DNA of 64,000 bases from Leguminivora glycinivorella (lineage: Eukaryota; Arthropoda; Insecta; Lepidoptera; Tortricidae): NCBI RefSeq assembly GCF_023078275.1, contig NC_062972.1, forward strand, positions 12,212,191 through 12,276,190, read 5' to 3'. The notes below the pieces were generated by a model that saw only the letters and a program-made list of their open reading frames with translations, had not been told where the DNA came from and did no database searches. Shown piece after piece: positions 1 through 11,882 of this stretch (the first letter of the stretch is position 1; each line of letters begins with the position of its first letter). Both the position numbers and the translations under genes were made by a program.

Positions 1-60
1 AGAGGTTCACGATGTTAATAAATATTCCAAACAAAGCGATAGCATAAGCAGTTCTCGAGA

Positions 61-245
61 TATTTAGTAATGTGACAGACAGACAGACAGACGGACAGAC
101 GGACGAACGGACGGACGGACGGACGGACGCAGTGCGTAAAAAAGGAAGTTCGAAACGAGTGGCGATAAATTAAAACACGACCGAAGGGAGTGTTTTAAAT
201 CGACACGAGCGATTAGCGATTTACGAAAAGGATAATACCAATATT
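61..245 (-). repeat. GACA/GGAC microsatellite joined to a dispersed repeat fragment
   Basis: Positions about 73-128 are a GACA array passing into GGAC/GGAC-like units. The following bases to about 245, read on the minus strand, match the dispersed family also present at 32,598-32,860 and 39,878-40,085 (shared core GTGTCGATTTAAAACACTC). A short open frame here exists only because the microsatellite lacks stops; it is not a gene. Confidence 0.7.
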
Positions 246-1540
246 GGAGAAGGTTCTTTGGGAACATTTTCGTTGTTATAGGTGCCAGACGTGTTTGCTG
301 GATCTGATTCCTCTGTTAAGTAGAAAAAAAATCAAGTGTTATTTTCTAGCAGCCAAATCGGGCAATACAAAAATGCCACCATCCAATTGAAATAAAAGGT
401 TTTGTATAGGTATTATTTTTTTATTCATTAAGAGCGCTACTGACATTATAGGGACAGGCACACACAGTTCGGGCCGGAATTGATGGCTATGATCCGACCG
501 TGTTGGCTCGATTTTTATTGAATGTGAGCTCGCTGGCATCAGCTCAAACACTACGTTAGCAGAATTAAATTATGGTAGCGGCAATTACAGCCGTTTTTGA
601 ACCGCACGATGGCCGATCGCCAATTAATTCACTTTCGGAGCGTTGCAGTATCAAAATGCACGGCATTATGCGTTACAATAGGTATTACTTACTGCTGTTC
701 ATATAAAAAAAATACATTTTTACTGTCAAACATGGTATGAAATATTGATGTTATGTGCCTTATAATTGGCAGCGAAGTATGACGTTGCAGGTGCGGCTAG
801 GGCGATTGATAGATAATGGAATTTCATACAAACCTTGCAGGCCAAGGCCGGCAAAGTCCTCTTTTTTAATTTCCAAACACAGATAATTGTGACATAACAT
901 CCAGGTATTTAGCCAATTAAAAAAAAACTATAAGGGGCTTTATAGACGTGCCGACTGCAACTGGTACGGGCCCTAGACAATATTTGATTTTGGGTGCGTT
1001 TGAATTTTTTTTAACTTTTTGTTTTTTTATAAGCGTATACGGGGTATCAAAGGGGAACGAAAATTCGATTATTTTTGTGCTACGACGACGCACCGTTTAG
1101 GAGATACAGCCATCCAAAGTTACTATTTTCAGTAGACTTTATTTATTTCATACCATGTTTGAGAAAAGCACTATACATACCTCGGCGGGAAATGGGGTTG
1201 CCCGCCTCAGACCTATCCGTCTATATGTCTTCGGCCAGCAACCCCCTTTGTCCCGGCCTCTGTAGTTACAATATACTTTTTATTATTGCCTACTTATTGC
1301 GATAGTACATTAACTTTTTTAAGATTATGTTTATGTGTACAATAGTAACAAGAGAAATATGTTTATGTTCTTATTTTGTCGCTCATTCGTCGTACTTATC
1401 AATTGCCTAGTCTGCTTAGTTGCTAGGACTTTTGAAGATGGAAAATACATCTGAAGAACAAGAACTGAGAGGTTATTTCTTCTCATTTGAGAAACTAAGA
1501 GAAGCTGGAGCGTTGGCGTAGTAAACACGTGGTCCATATA
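246..1540. other. Intergenic, no gene recognised
   Basis: AT-rich sequence with only short open frames in all six frames, and no recognisable protein motif or RNA gene. The right edge is the TA target dinucleotide of the Tc1/mariner element that follows. Confidence 0.6.
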
Positions 1541-2472
1541 CACCGTGTCCAATAAGTTCGAATACTCATATTTTACCTCAGTTCTCAAGATCTAGGGATC
1601 ACAGGTCATCAAATTCTTATTGAAAGTTAAGATTATATTCATCTAAATAAAATATAATCACAAACTTCATGGCATTTCCGAAGTGTCTAAGAAAAAAAAG
1701 AGAGTGAAGTGCCAACAAAATACTTGCTCGGCACGCAGGTGACGAGTTATTTTTTATAACGAGAAACTATGTGTGATAGAACAGCCCCATATTAACCAAA
1801 ATATTCAGTTGTGGGCAACACGGATTAGAAAACATTCCGCGCGGCAACCAGAAAAGTGTTCCTAGGTTCCAGAGCTCACCATCGGTCATGGTGTGGGATG
1901 CAGTATGTAAGTGAGGTAGACTACCTTCAGTACTTATAGATAAAAGCGTTAAAATTAACGTAGTTTACTATAAAACCGAGGTTTTGGGGAAAAAATGCCC
2001 CAAAGTTAATAAGAATGCTTGGGAATGAATATCATGTGTTCCAACAAGACGCAACTCCAGCACATACGGCAAATGGCGTTCAAGCGAGGATTCAGACTAA
2101 TTTAGCAGTTTTTTAGCCGAAACATGAATGGCCACCCAATTCGCCAGGTTTAGACGTATTAGATTTTTTTGTATGGTCATATATGGTTTAAAGACTACAT
2201 TTTTATTAAATCATAAACCTGGATCAGGTTATCGAGGGTATTTCGGATGAAATGCCTAGAAAATGGTGCGTGCCGCGTGTGATCCGTTCGAGAAGCGTTT
2301 GAGGCTGGTAAAAAAGTTAAAGCTGGAGTGCCTGGAGTTATTCCAAAACATTTGTATTGAATATAGTTATAAGTGTGCCATTCATAAAATATAATAACAA
2401 CTGTATTAACTATTTGTTTTACTCGATATTTGATTATCGATGATCGATTATTCGAAGTTATTGGACACGGTG
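1541..2472 (+). mobile_element. Degraded Tc1/mariner-superfamily element, 932 bp
   Basis: The ends are inverted repeats of about 25 bp (CACCGTGTCCAATAA..TTCGAATA on the left, its complement at 2,448-2,472 on the right, few mismatches). Both are flanked by TA, the target duplication of the IS630/Tc1/mariner superfamily. The interior is a broken plus-strand transposase. Length and structure fit a single-ORF element that has been inactive for some time. Confidence 0.85.
1880..2190 (+). pseudogene. Transposase remnant of the Tc1/mariner-like element
   Basis: Plus-strand translation shows a VMVWDAV motif near 1,885 and, after frame changes, the typical catalytic block FQQDATPAHT around 2,040, then WPPNSPGLDVLDFFVW around 2,130. 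These are the second and third catalytic regions of IS630/Tc1/mariner DDE transposases. Spacing between the QQD aspartate and the following aspartates is 34 residues (LDV) or 37 residues (VLD). An in-frame TAG lies between them, and several frameshifts occur upstream, so no functional protein is made. The subfamily (mariner DD34D or maT-like DD37D) cannot be settled by eye. Confidence 0.8.
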
Positions 2473-2474
2473 TA

Positions 2475-4772
2475 AGTAAAAGCAACGGTATTAGGTAACT
2501 ATTGTTCAGTAGACAACCAAACTTGACTAAAGCGTACCTAATTCTTAAGTAAAACATACACCGGTAAGAACGCCCGATAATTTGTCCCACCAACTTCAAT
2601 AAATAGAATAATTTCTCCGATAAGTCTAAATGTATCTCAAATACGCTCGTGTCAAGCATGTCCGAATATTTCCCAGAATCGTTAATCAAATCTTGTGTTA
2701 AATGGGCCGACAAACAGTGGCAGAGAATAAACGATTTCGACTCTTAAGATATTTCCGCCCATTGCGAAGTTACTGATTATTTCCTGCGCAATATTTTTTT
2801 CTTGAGGAATCAATGGAGAGTGCAGGGGGAACAATTTGTCAAAAGTCTATTTTGTCTGTTTGGATTTGTGCGGTTCGTATTTGCGGTAAAATCGATCAAG
2901 TGTTTGGGTCTTGTCGATAATAATTTATAAAGAAAAAGTACGAGTATACGTTCTGAAAAACTCGGATAATTACCGTGAGGGATAAAAATACAACAAAGTC
3001 CTATGTTGATGCGAGTTTTCGAATCGTATGATCAGTTCACAAGTTTCACAACTCAGTCACTTCAAGTCTGTTGAAACAGGAATTGAGATGTACGGCGGCG
3101 TAACGTAAGCGTCAACAATTCTCTACGAGTGTCACAAGGTACGGTACGGTTCAGCATAGTTTGTCGCATAGCCCCGAGCTTCAGCCTCCTGACCGCAACC
3201 TAAGATGACAATGTTAGCACGATATTCAGACTATGTGAATTATCTTTCAACGGCAATGTAGGCGTGAATTATTGATGCTGGCTTATTTCATAGGAATTTA
3301 ATTCATGTCGCAAGATGAAACTCCGTCGTAATACGCTTGGGATAAAATAAGTAATATATAATTGATCCATTCTCTTACCACACGCTTTCAGTATCATTTG
3401 AATCGAGAATGAGCTGTAACTAGTACTGATATTTTGTAAACACATAGTTTGGACGTTTCATACTATAATATTTATAGGTAAACTTTTGTTAGTAAGTTTG
3501 TTAGTTTTAAATTTATTTCATAGGACAAAAGATCAGCAAATTTTAATGATGTGAATTTAATCAAAATCCCAGCCAGGACATCGGCACAGAGAGAACCACA
3601 ATAAAAATATACAATCAACACTTAAATACCTGACTAACTTAACAATTGTGGTCGTAAGTTGGGATGAATAGAGCTTGAACAAACTTTTATTGAATACGCT
3701 CGATATGTTTTGGCAGTGCCGCAAATACAATGGTTGTTGAATTAAATAATGGAAAAGCCGTTTTCCGCAGGTTTTAAGCGGAATGGCAGAGCGCCAATGT
3801 TTGTCGCACCCCTACTCTTAAATATTTTTAGTCACAACCAGATGGTCGGTGTGATTATCATTATTAAGACGTTGAGCAAGGTTTTATTTGTAAAACTTTC
3901 AGTGATTTTCTTAGTTCTTTAGTTTTATTTCAATCTAGCTACGCTTGGGAGAACATTATTGACGCAAACACATTATTTTATGATTATTTTGACGTAGGTA
4001 TATATTTATGTAAATTTTAGTTCCATCTTATTAGGCGCAATATTTTACGAATACAACTATGGTATACAGAAACGCCTCAAAATAAAATTTAAAGAAGTAA
4101 AATAACAATTGCAATCAACTTTAAATACGAAAGCTTATTTCGAAGCGATTACATAGCAAGTTATACCTCTCGCTTTGCTAGAGTCAGATGAATCGGGATT
4201 TTATTATGGGCAAGTTACAATGTGATCATGGCTTATTTTAAAAGCCAATTCATGCTTATACATTAATCAGCTAACGCCGATGCGTCGACTTGTGCAATCA
4301 TATTTCTGATGACACAGAAGCCTTCCATTACTGCAAAATACACAGACTTAAAGCGGCTTGCTCCGTTCTAAACCATTTATATTAAACGTCATATATTGCT
4401 TTTGTGGGTTTACTCAGTTTCAATTAACAGAGAAAACTATAGGGGTTATGCAGACATTATACTTATACAAAATTTTTCCCCTCAATACACGTGTTTTTCC
4501 ATCACCATTTTTCTAGTGGGTAAAGTAATTTGACCTTGAATAAAGTCAAATTAACTGATTTAAAATTGATAAAAGTAGGTGAACTAGTAATAAAGATGAT
4601 TTTTTTCTTCAATTTCGGAACTTTTTTCTTCAATGCTTTATATAGGAGGGAGCAAAGTGGCAGCTTTCCTCCCAGGAAAAGTCATACTTTCTGTTCTAGT
4701 TCTAGTACACTATGTACGAAAAGAGCGTGACCAGTGAAAATGACAAAAAATATTAGTGACTGGGTATGTTTT
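2475..4772. other. Intergenic, no gene recognised
   Basis: About 2.3 kb of AT-rich DNA. One longer minus-strand frame (2,195-2,713) overlaps the Tc1 remnant and has no family resemblance. I see no splice-compatible exon series, RNA gene or terminal-repeat structure. Confidence 0.5.
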
Positions 4773-5264
4773 TAGGGTTCCGTAGTCAACTAGGAACCCT
4801 TATAGTCCGCGGATAATCTCAGTAACCGTTAGCACTAGAAAGCTGAAATTTTATACCAATATGTATATCAATCACGCCAACAAAGTGCAAAAAAAAAAAT
4901 GGAAAAAATGTTTTACCCCCCTACATGTAAAGTGAGGGCTGATTTTTTTTTTCATTCCAACCCCAACGTGTTACATATTGTTGGATAGGTATTAAAAAAT
5001 GAATAAGGGTTTACTACGATCGTTTTTTGATAATATTAATATTTTCGGAAATAATCGCTCCTAAAGGAAAAAAAAGTGCGTCTCCCCCCTCTAACTTTTG
5101 AACCATATGTTTAAAAAATATGAAAAAATCACAAAAGTAGAACTTTATAAAGACTTTCTAGGAAAATTATTTTGAACTTGATAGGTTCAGTAGTTTTTAA
5201 GAAAAATACGGAAAACTACGGAACCCTACACTGAGCGTGGCCCGACAGGCTCTTGGCCGGTTTT
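4773..5264 (+). repeat. Dispersed lepidopteran repeat (GGTTCCGTAG family), copy 1
   Basis: It starts TAGGGTTCCGTAGTCAAC and ends CTTGGCCGG. An inverted, longer copy lies at 29,341-29,921, and partial copies at about 17,600-17,833 and 51,301-51,550. This copy has lost the GGAC microsatellite of the others (only CCGCGGATAATCTC remains). The element class is not clear; it is non-coding. Confidence 0.8.
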
Positions 5265-6192
5265 AATACTATTATATAAGAGTATTATAATTGCACATGC
5301 ATGCTTTATTATTAATAAGGCGTTCAGTTTCCTGAGTTACCAATTATAGCTTGTCAAATTTGTGGCATGATTTCGACCAAAATTTCAGCATAACTACGAA
5401 GTAAAGACCTCCACACAGACTTCAGTTCTCGAGTTTAGCCAGTAGCACTATCAGTACCTATTATTTCCTCGTTATTTCAGCTTCATCCACGCTCCAACGC
5501 TCGTGTTGAGTAACTATAAAGGCCAATCCAAAACATTGGCGCCATTTTTAGTTTTTCATACAGTGCATCGCTGACTTCGGGTTCAGGGTCATTATCATCT
5601 TGTAGTGTCAAAGAAGTGTTATATTTGGATAACATCTAATTAGCTGAAGTCTGAAGATGCCTTTACATACATTTTGGCCAATTCATGGGCTTCCAGATTA
5701 CCGGGAAATAAGAGCAAGTGGCCAAAATCCTCCTTGGAGAAGCATCCCCATATAAGTACGCTAACGCAATGTTAATATTTTGAAAATATAATGCCCTTGT
5801 ATCCTCCTTGTGTCCTTGTATTACTGTAAATCGTCTACATTTTTATACTCCATAATAAGGCTTTACCCACTTGGTTACAAACACCTCAAATTTATTAATT
5901 TACAAAACCGCTTGATTTCGTGACATTTTGGGTCGTTTTGGGTGCGTAAAGAGATATACTGCTTCCTAACGAGAAGCGTCAGCGGTACTCATTTTTGAAA
6001 AAGGAACAAAAATAGGCGGGGAACTGTCAAAAGCTTCTTTTTTATGAAGCATTCTATGCAAAAATACCCTCTATTCAACCAGTATAATTTTTTCTATACC
6101 ACTTTCATAAAATATACAGATAGACTGGTCACGCTCTTGTCAAACATACTGTACACTATTTCTACTTTGTATACCTACACATTACACCGTTA
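5265..6192. other. Intergenic, no gene recognised
   Basis: AT-rich sequence without long frames, recognisable motifs or terminal repeats. Confidence 0.5.
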
Positions 6193-6214
6193 GTGCATAT
6201 GTCATTTTGCACCC

Positions 6215-6375
6215 GTGTTGTCACAAGAACGAGTGGTGTAGGACGCCCTGTGACAAGATGGAGTGACGACATCCGCAAGTTCGCTGGTGCGGGCTGGATG
6301 AGATTAGGTGAAGATCGGAAGCAGTGGCGTGCATTGGGAGAAGCCTATGTCCACCAGTGGACGAAGATAAGCTGA
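6215..6375 (+). pseudogene. Non-LTR retrotransposon (LINE) 3' coding fragment
   Basis: The plus-strand translation contains GRPVTRWSDDIRKFAG, then W..LGEDRKQWRALGEAYV and HQW before a stop. This is the characteristic C-terminal tail of LINE endonuclease/reverse-transcriptase proteins in insects (GRP.tRW.DDi..aG..W....dR..W..l.EAyvqqW). A short run of TGATAATGATGTTGATGAAG-like 3' tail follows. Only the last ~55 codons survive; no reverse transcriptase is visible upstream, so this is a 5'-truncated dead copy. Confidence 0.8.
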
Positions 6376-8110
6376 TAATGATGTTGATGAAGATACAAGA
6401 ATCTACTATTAACAATCTTATCTTTATGTTTTTGCTTGGACAGCTACGTATACCTATTTAATCCATATTTTTTAAAGTATTCTAACTACTCCCATCTTTC
6501 ACAGCATGTTAGTTTCGATGACATTGCCTTGCCCATCGTCCTCAACTTCAAAGGAAATATACATTTTCCAATATTCTTTCAGCTCAAATTTCGACCAGAA
6601 ACTGGGTTATTTTCTACAATCTACAATATCAGTAAAAATATTATATAGTTAATACAATGCTATTTTTTGCCTAAACATCGAGAGATCATAACGTCTCGAT
6701 CTCGTTATCGACTCGGCGGTGTGGATAGCCCAGACCGTCTGCATTGTATAACGTATTGCTGCTCACGCCTCGGCCGCAGGCGTGACAAGGCCTGTCGAAC
6801 TTGGCGAGAGGAATGATTGACTAACGGCATTCGAGTGTAATAACTTGCAAACCATTGACAAGTTCGGCTTGTGAAATAAACACAGATGAAATATAAAATT
6901 GTTTAGGTACTAGTGGTAGTTCTCACCACGTAGTACATAAAATAGCAATATTTTGCTTTTTCGTATATAATAAATCAATAAGCTCGAAGGTTTAGTCCCT
7001 TATACTCGCGCCTGAACAAAATATTTGTCTGGTCTCATCTTTTTGGGTTCAATAATACGGCTCATGATAACTACAAAAAAAACACAATTATTAACATAAA
7101 AATATGCCGAGATAAAAATAGGAGCAATTTTACTAACGTATAAAACTTATAAGTACCTAAAACCACCACTGTTCAATTGGATTAATAAACTCAAACTCCA
7201 CCAAGTGTATTTATTTGATTTACACTGAACAGTCAGTTCGATAAGATTACAGATTCCGTTTCTAGTGCAAAATATTTGCTGGCTGAGAAACAATCCCAAC
7301 CCCGTATCATCTCCCTGTGGGATACACAAACGAGAATGGAGTTTCAAATGATTCCTTTTTTTTACTCAATCTATTGCTTTTATTGTTGTAGAACATGGGG
7401 CGATTTTGAGTTTTGTACGAATTCGAAACGTATAATCAAAAATAATGCCACAAGAAATTTGTCACAATTTTTTGCATGGTCCTGCAAACTCCTACTTTTG
7501 AAAGTCTCCATTCGACCGCTAGTAATCAATAATAAGTTTCGTTGTACGAAGCAAATTGATAATTACCGGTTAGTAAAAAAAAACTCTATGGTGAAAATAT
7601 TTAATTATACAAATACATTGACGTCATTGACCCTTGACAGTAGGTAGGTATGTCTTTTATATCGCATGTCCGTAGCGACAAGAGTCATTTACAATGCACT
7701 TGAAAATATTTATTATCTATGAACAAAAGCAAGCTAAGCTAATAAACACGAAATTGTCATAAAATCAGCCCTTATTGATATAACATTTTTTTAACTGGCG
7801 GTATACACATAATTTAAATGCGACTCCTACATTTTACCGATATAGTTGCATACGAATTCTACGAGTATGCCACTCGATTGTCTAAAATTCTGTCGCACAA
7901 ATTTCAAAAATAAACAGTAAGGTAATGGCGCCTATTAACGTGGTACTTAAGCAGATTTCAAATGATACCAAAAAATTAAGGGTATCAAAGCTCATTAACG
8001 ACCACAAATATTTTTTTTATGGAAGAGTATTTATTGAACTATTAGTTTTGAAGAGTTTTAGGATCATTTTAGTTTATTATATGTCATAAAATGATTATTG
8101 AACAGGTTGC
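6376..8110. other. Intergenic, no gene recognised
   Basis: AT-rich. A 123-codon frame at 7,276-7,647 opens without an ATG and is low-complexity with no family resemblance; I do not call it a gene. Confidence 0.45.
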
Positions 8111-8114
8111 AGTT

Positions 8115-8890
8115 CTATTAACGCGAATTGAGATTTCATTACCGAGGGTATGAATGACAGTGTTTTTCTGCCATCGGTAAATAGAAACCCATCTCAAAAT
8201 TCGGAGCTTAATACCGACGGTTGAATATACAAATTATGACAAATACATATACCTATACTATCCTCCTTTATGAATACCCACAGAAGACTCAGTTTCACCT
8301 AAGAAATCTGTACTTACGGTACACTAAATATCATATTTTGATACAAGACTAATATGTCGCTCGGTAATAGATACTTCTATAGGAACCCATTACCGACCCA
8401 AACAAATATTGCATGGATCGGTAATAGATTCTTATATATTCTATTACTGAGGGTTATCTGATCGTACCATCGGTAATAGGCATAAATTGGAGTATTATAA
8501 AATCTAATTCCGACCCATAAAAACAAAGTCATACAGATGTATTTTCATTACAAATCAAAATAAAATATTGCAACCTTATATTTAAACCAAGCTTACATAA
8601 CTGGTAAGTAAGCATCAGACTTTATGTCAATGTTTAAAAAATTGACAAATTAACGGTTTTCATAGAAACTACGAAATCAGTCATGAAGTTTTTGCTAAAA
8701 ATTAAGGTTTTGTTGAACTATTTTCATACCGCGTAAATAGTTCTTTGATAGCGTGAATAGATCAAGATTGAAGCAACTGTAAGACATTATATAACTGATC
8801 ACATATACTTAAAATAAAGCAAAAAGAACTAATATCACTACTTTAACTATTACCGTGGTATACACAGTAATAGAATCTACTCACGAAATG
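8115..8890. repeat. Degenerate repeat built on CGGTAATAG / CTATTACCG, both orientations
   Basis: About ten diverged occurrences of CGGTAATAG or its complement lie irregularly from about 8,125 to 8,850 (for example 8,355, 8,418 and 8,470 in one orientation; 8,388 and 8,445 in the other), embedded in AT-rich filler. Plus and minus copies alternate. No coding potential. It may be an old, diverged terminal or satellite region of a mobile element. Confidence 0.5.
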
Positions 8891-9516
8891 GCGCCTTTCA
8901 CCGCTGTCTTTTAATTTCCACTTTAAACACATTTCCAGGCTAAACAATACGTAAAAAGTACTCAGAAGTCATGTAGAAAACTATAAACAATAATTTGAAA
9001 TGCATAACTTTCACCTGTTTGCCATAATTATTACGTAAACTACTAAATGAGATTGGAGTTCACTTAGGTTTAGCGTCACACGTTAGTATGACACAATAGC
9101 CGCCGTTACCTTAACCGTTTTCAACAAACTTTTAAGTCGTGCGTTCGGAATTCATTGTTCGGAGGTGACCCATTGAAAAAAATAATTATTTGAATTTTTT
9201 TTCACACAAACGTGGACTACCCTACTCTGGACTACTCTGGAGCTTTAAACAGTTTCAATTAGCAAATTTATAACAGTCCAACAATTCATCAACTCACACA
9301 TTATCAAATAAAATTAAAATGTTAAACGTAGGTATATTTTAGTAACTCTTTATTAACCCTCAAATGCATGAATTTTTCTTTTAACGAGATATTAATATAT
9401 GTGATAGACAATGGTTTTCTGACTCTGGGAAAAATAATAAAAAAAATATTTAAGATCGATTTTTATACTAAATCAGTGTTAGAAGTTAAACAGGCAAAAT
9501 CTTATTTATATAAATA

Positions 9517-9544
9517 TTGGGTTGGCACAAAAGTAATGAGACAC
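9517..9544. repeat. Mariner terminal inverted repeat, 3' end of element
   Basis: 28 bp, matching 10,745-10,772 in inverted orientation at 27 of 28 positions (mismatch at position 24 from the tip). TA lies immediately outside. Confidence 0.95.
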
Positions 9545-9590
9545 TTGGTTTACGTTTTATATTTTTTATTATTATTACAATACAAAAAGC

Positions 9591-10604
9591 TTAGTCGATG
9601 ATGTAATCACCATTAGCATCTATGACTTCTTGCCAACGATCCGGCAAAGTTTGGATGCCTTTCGCCCAGAACTCTGATGGCTGTGCCTCGAAAAAGTTGT
9701 TCAACTCCACCTGTACATCATGGAAATCATTGAATTGTTTACCCCGCAAATGTCGTTTCAGGGCTCTAAACAAATGAAAGTCTGATGGTGCGAGGTCTGG
9801 AGAATAAGGTGGGTGGGGTATCGTCTCCCAGCCCAAGTTCTGCAGCTGTTGGCGAACGGTAGATGCGACATGAGGTCGAGCGTTATCATGTAGTAAAATT
9901 ACAGTGGCTCGTCTTCGTCGTTTTTTCTTGATAGCAGAAGATAGTTCGGTGAGCTGTGTTGAATATTTGTTAGCGTTTACAGTTTGATTGTGTAATAGTT
10001 CATGAAACAGCATGCCTTGCGAGTCCCAGAAACAACAAAGCAAAACTTTTAAGCGGTTCTTTTGACTCAGCTTCGGTTGAGTTGGTGGCGTTTCTTCTCG
10101 AGGCAGCCAAAAAGCACGACGTGTATCGTTCTCATAATAAATCCATGATTCATCTCCCGTAACCAGATCAGTCAAAAACTCTTTACGTCGGGGTCGCAGC
10201 AAAAGTGATTGACAGATGGCGACACGGACTGCACGACTGGCGTCGGTAAGGATGTGCGGTACCCATCGAGCCAAAACTTTTCGATACCCAAGCTCATGCA
10301 GATGGTATTCCACAGCGTGGTGACTGCAGTTAAGTGCTTCCGCTAATTCACGAGTAGTAGCATCAGGATTCGACTGTAGTTCGCGCCTTAAATCGTCATC
10401 ATTGAATGCAGGTGGTCGCCCTGAGCGTGACTGACTTTCAAGGCTCCTGTCTCCTGATTTAAAACGGTCAAACCATCTGGACACCGTGGCATGGCTTGTA
10501 CTTCCAGCGCCCAATGCAGTGTTGATATTGTCAGCCGCAGCCCGCGCACTGTGGCCTAACAAGTACTCGTATAAGTAAAGTGTTCGAACTTGTCGCTCGT
10601 CCAT
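9591..10604 (-). CDS. Mariner transposase, intact 337-aa ORF
   Basis: Encodes a cut-and-paste transposase that binds the 28-bp ends and inserts at TA. The N-terminal ~110 residues form the paired helix-turn-helix DNA-binding region (SHATVSRWFDRFKSG, then SGRPPAFND linker and a second HTH). WVPHILT is the mariner linker signature before the catalytic domain. Catalytic residues are all visible: first Asp in VTGDESWIYY, second in LLHDNARPH, third in YSPDLAPSDFHLF, with 34 residues between the last two (DD34D). Length is normal for mariner (about 340-350 aa). Start is the ATG at 10,602-10,604, just inside the TIR-proximal leader. No stop or frameshift. Subfamily not assigned. Confidence 0.96.
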   Translation of the reverse strand: MDERQVRTLYLYEYLLGHSARAAADNINTALGAGSTSHATVSRWFDRFKSGDRSLESQSRSGRPPAFNDDDLRRELQSNPDATTRELAEALNCSHHAVEYHLHELGYRKVLARWVPHILTDASRAVRVAICQSLLLRPRRKEFLTDLVTGDESWIYYENDTRRAFWLPREETPPTQPKLSQKNRLKVLLCCFWDSQGMLFHELLHNQTVNANKYSTQLTELSSAIKKKRRRRATVILLHDNARPHVASTVRQQLQNLGWETIPHPPYSPDLAPSDFHLFRALKRHLRGKQFNDFHDVQVELNNFFEAQPSEFWAKGIQTLPDRWQEVIDANGDYIID

Positions 10605-10744
10605 TTTATTTCAATCTAACTAAACCAATCACGAGGGCGGCTTTATATACCCTCATATTAGAAGCACCTAGAATGTTCTACAACATACTAGAATATTATC
10701 GAAAACAATTAACTTAAGAAAGGAAATGTATAGAGTTTTGTAGA

Positions 10745-10772
10745 GTGTGTCATTACTTTTGTGCCAACCCAA
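10745..10772. repeat. Mariner terminal inverted repeat, 5' end of element
   Basis: 28 bp, inverted match to 9,517-9,544 with one mismatch; TA follows at 10,773-10,774. Confidence 0.95.
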
Positions 10773-10774
10773 TA

Positions 10775-11162
10775 TATTTGGTATATAACTGGTAAGTTTT
10801 ATTTAAAAAAAAAATACTACATACTATTAAAAAGGTACACTATTTGTGAAACCTTTATGATAAAATGTTTAAACATATGTAAACTAATTACTAACTCCGA
10901 AAAAATCAGCCTAAATCACATACTAAAAATCGCCATCGTCCTGTTTTTTCACACTTTTCCGCCATTGTATCTTAATCATTAAATAATAAATAGTAAATCA
11001 TTATATTATTTAATTTATTTAATTGTATATTAAATAATAACACATAAATAATGAATAATAATTAAGCAATAAATGTGATTTTGGATAGCTACATATCGAG
11101 CCACGGGCCATCAAACATATGATGCATATATACATCACCATGCATTTAAGGGTTAAGTTTAT
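10775..11162. other. AT-rich spacer, no gene recognised
   Basis: Very AT-rich, with many AATAAT-type words around 10,980-11,060. No coding motif. Confidence 0.5.
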
Positions 11163-11523
11163 AATTTTTTTTTTTTTTTTTTTAGTATGAATAGGTAGAC
11201 GTTTGACCACGATCACACCTGATGGTAAGTGATGATGCGGTCTACGATGGATCACGCTTACCTATGAGATACCTATTTACTCTTGCTTTAAAGAGACCTG
11301 GATTGTACTCATGTGGGAACACAGACTCAGGCAGGGCATTCCACTCCTTGGCGGTTCGCAAAATAAATGTTGAAGCGAAACGTTTAGTGCGTATTTTTGG
11401 AATACTAACCGTGAAGCGATGTCGCATTGCCGATTGTCTGGTGGTCCTAAGGTGAAATGGGGACGGAGGAACAAGGTTGATAATGATATCAAGGTATTGA
11501 GGGTCAAATAAGAATACAGTCAT
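11163..11523 (-). pseudogene. Non-LTR retrotransposon 3' end (jockey/CR1-like) with poly(A)
   Basis: Read on the minus strand, this starts within a C-terminal LINE frame (…RTKRFASTFILRTAKEWN, ALPESVFPHEYNPGLFKARV, NRYLIGKRDPS), ends the frame near 11,242, continues as a short 3' UTR containing CTTACCATCAGGTGTGATC, and finishes in a run of A (T on the plus strand, about 11,168-11,183). The residues are the standard tail of lepidopteran jockey/CR1-type ORF2 proteins. The copy is 5'-truncated, as is usual for target-primed insertion. Confidence 0.85.
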
Positions 11524-11564
11524 TCATATACGTAATAAAATTAATATTCAGCTATAACTAATAC

Positions 11565-11882
11565 TGTAGTGTGGCGGGGTCGATGGGGCGAAAACAGAGA
11601 GAAGATGAGTAGCGAATATGTATTTATTTTAACTTTACGGAATACAAGGGGTTTCAAAAATAAGGCAACAAAATCGTGTACAGGGTAGGACCCACAAATG
11701 CGGAGCAAACCCTGCAAACCACAAATACACTAAGCTAACCACAGGTTCGTTGAAAGTCAGTCTCCGAGCATCTCTAAGATAGAAAGTGCACAGAGAGCTG
11801 AAATCCACTTTAGTACCCTGTCCCTTGTAGTCTTTATCAACGAACAAATATTCACTCACATACTTAACTAAATTATGTTGCA
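11565..11882 (-). repeat. LTR of a Ty3/gypsy-like element, inverted copy
   Basis: About 318 bp, an inverted near-identical match to 12,110-12,421, beginning TGCAACATAATTTAG and ending CACACTACA on the minus strand (TG…CA ends). No internal retroviral sequence adjoins its 3' end, so it looks like a solo or displaced LTR. Outer limits are approximate because a 45-bp motif (ACTATCGTTCGCTAGTTTGC) is duplicated just beyond it at about 11,882 and 11,976. Confidence 0.75.

Larger units (their letters stand above)
9517..10772 (-). mobile_element. Full-length mariner transposon, 1,256 bp
   Basis: Terminal inverted repeats of 28 bp with one mismatch (TTGGGTTGGCACAAAAGTAA at each end), directly flanked by TA on both sides (9,515-9,516 and 10,773-10,774), enclose a single uninterrupted transposase frame on the minus strand. 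Size, TIR length, TA target and coding content all match the mariner family of the Tc1/mariner superfamily. Near-identical ends and an intact ORF indicate a recent insertion. Confidence 0.97.

Noticed and set aside
2195..2713. 172-codon minus-strand frame
   Set aside because: It overlaps the Tc1 remnant antisense and shows no conserved motif.
7276..7647. 123-codon frame
   Set aside because: No ATG at its beginning, biased composition and no family resemblance.
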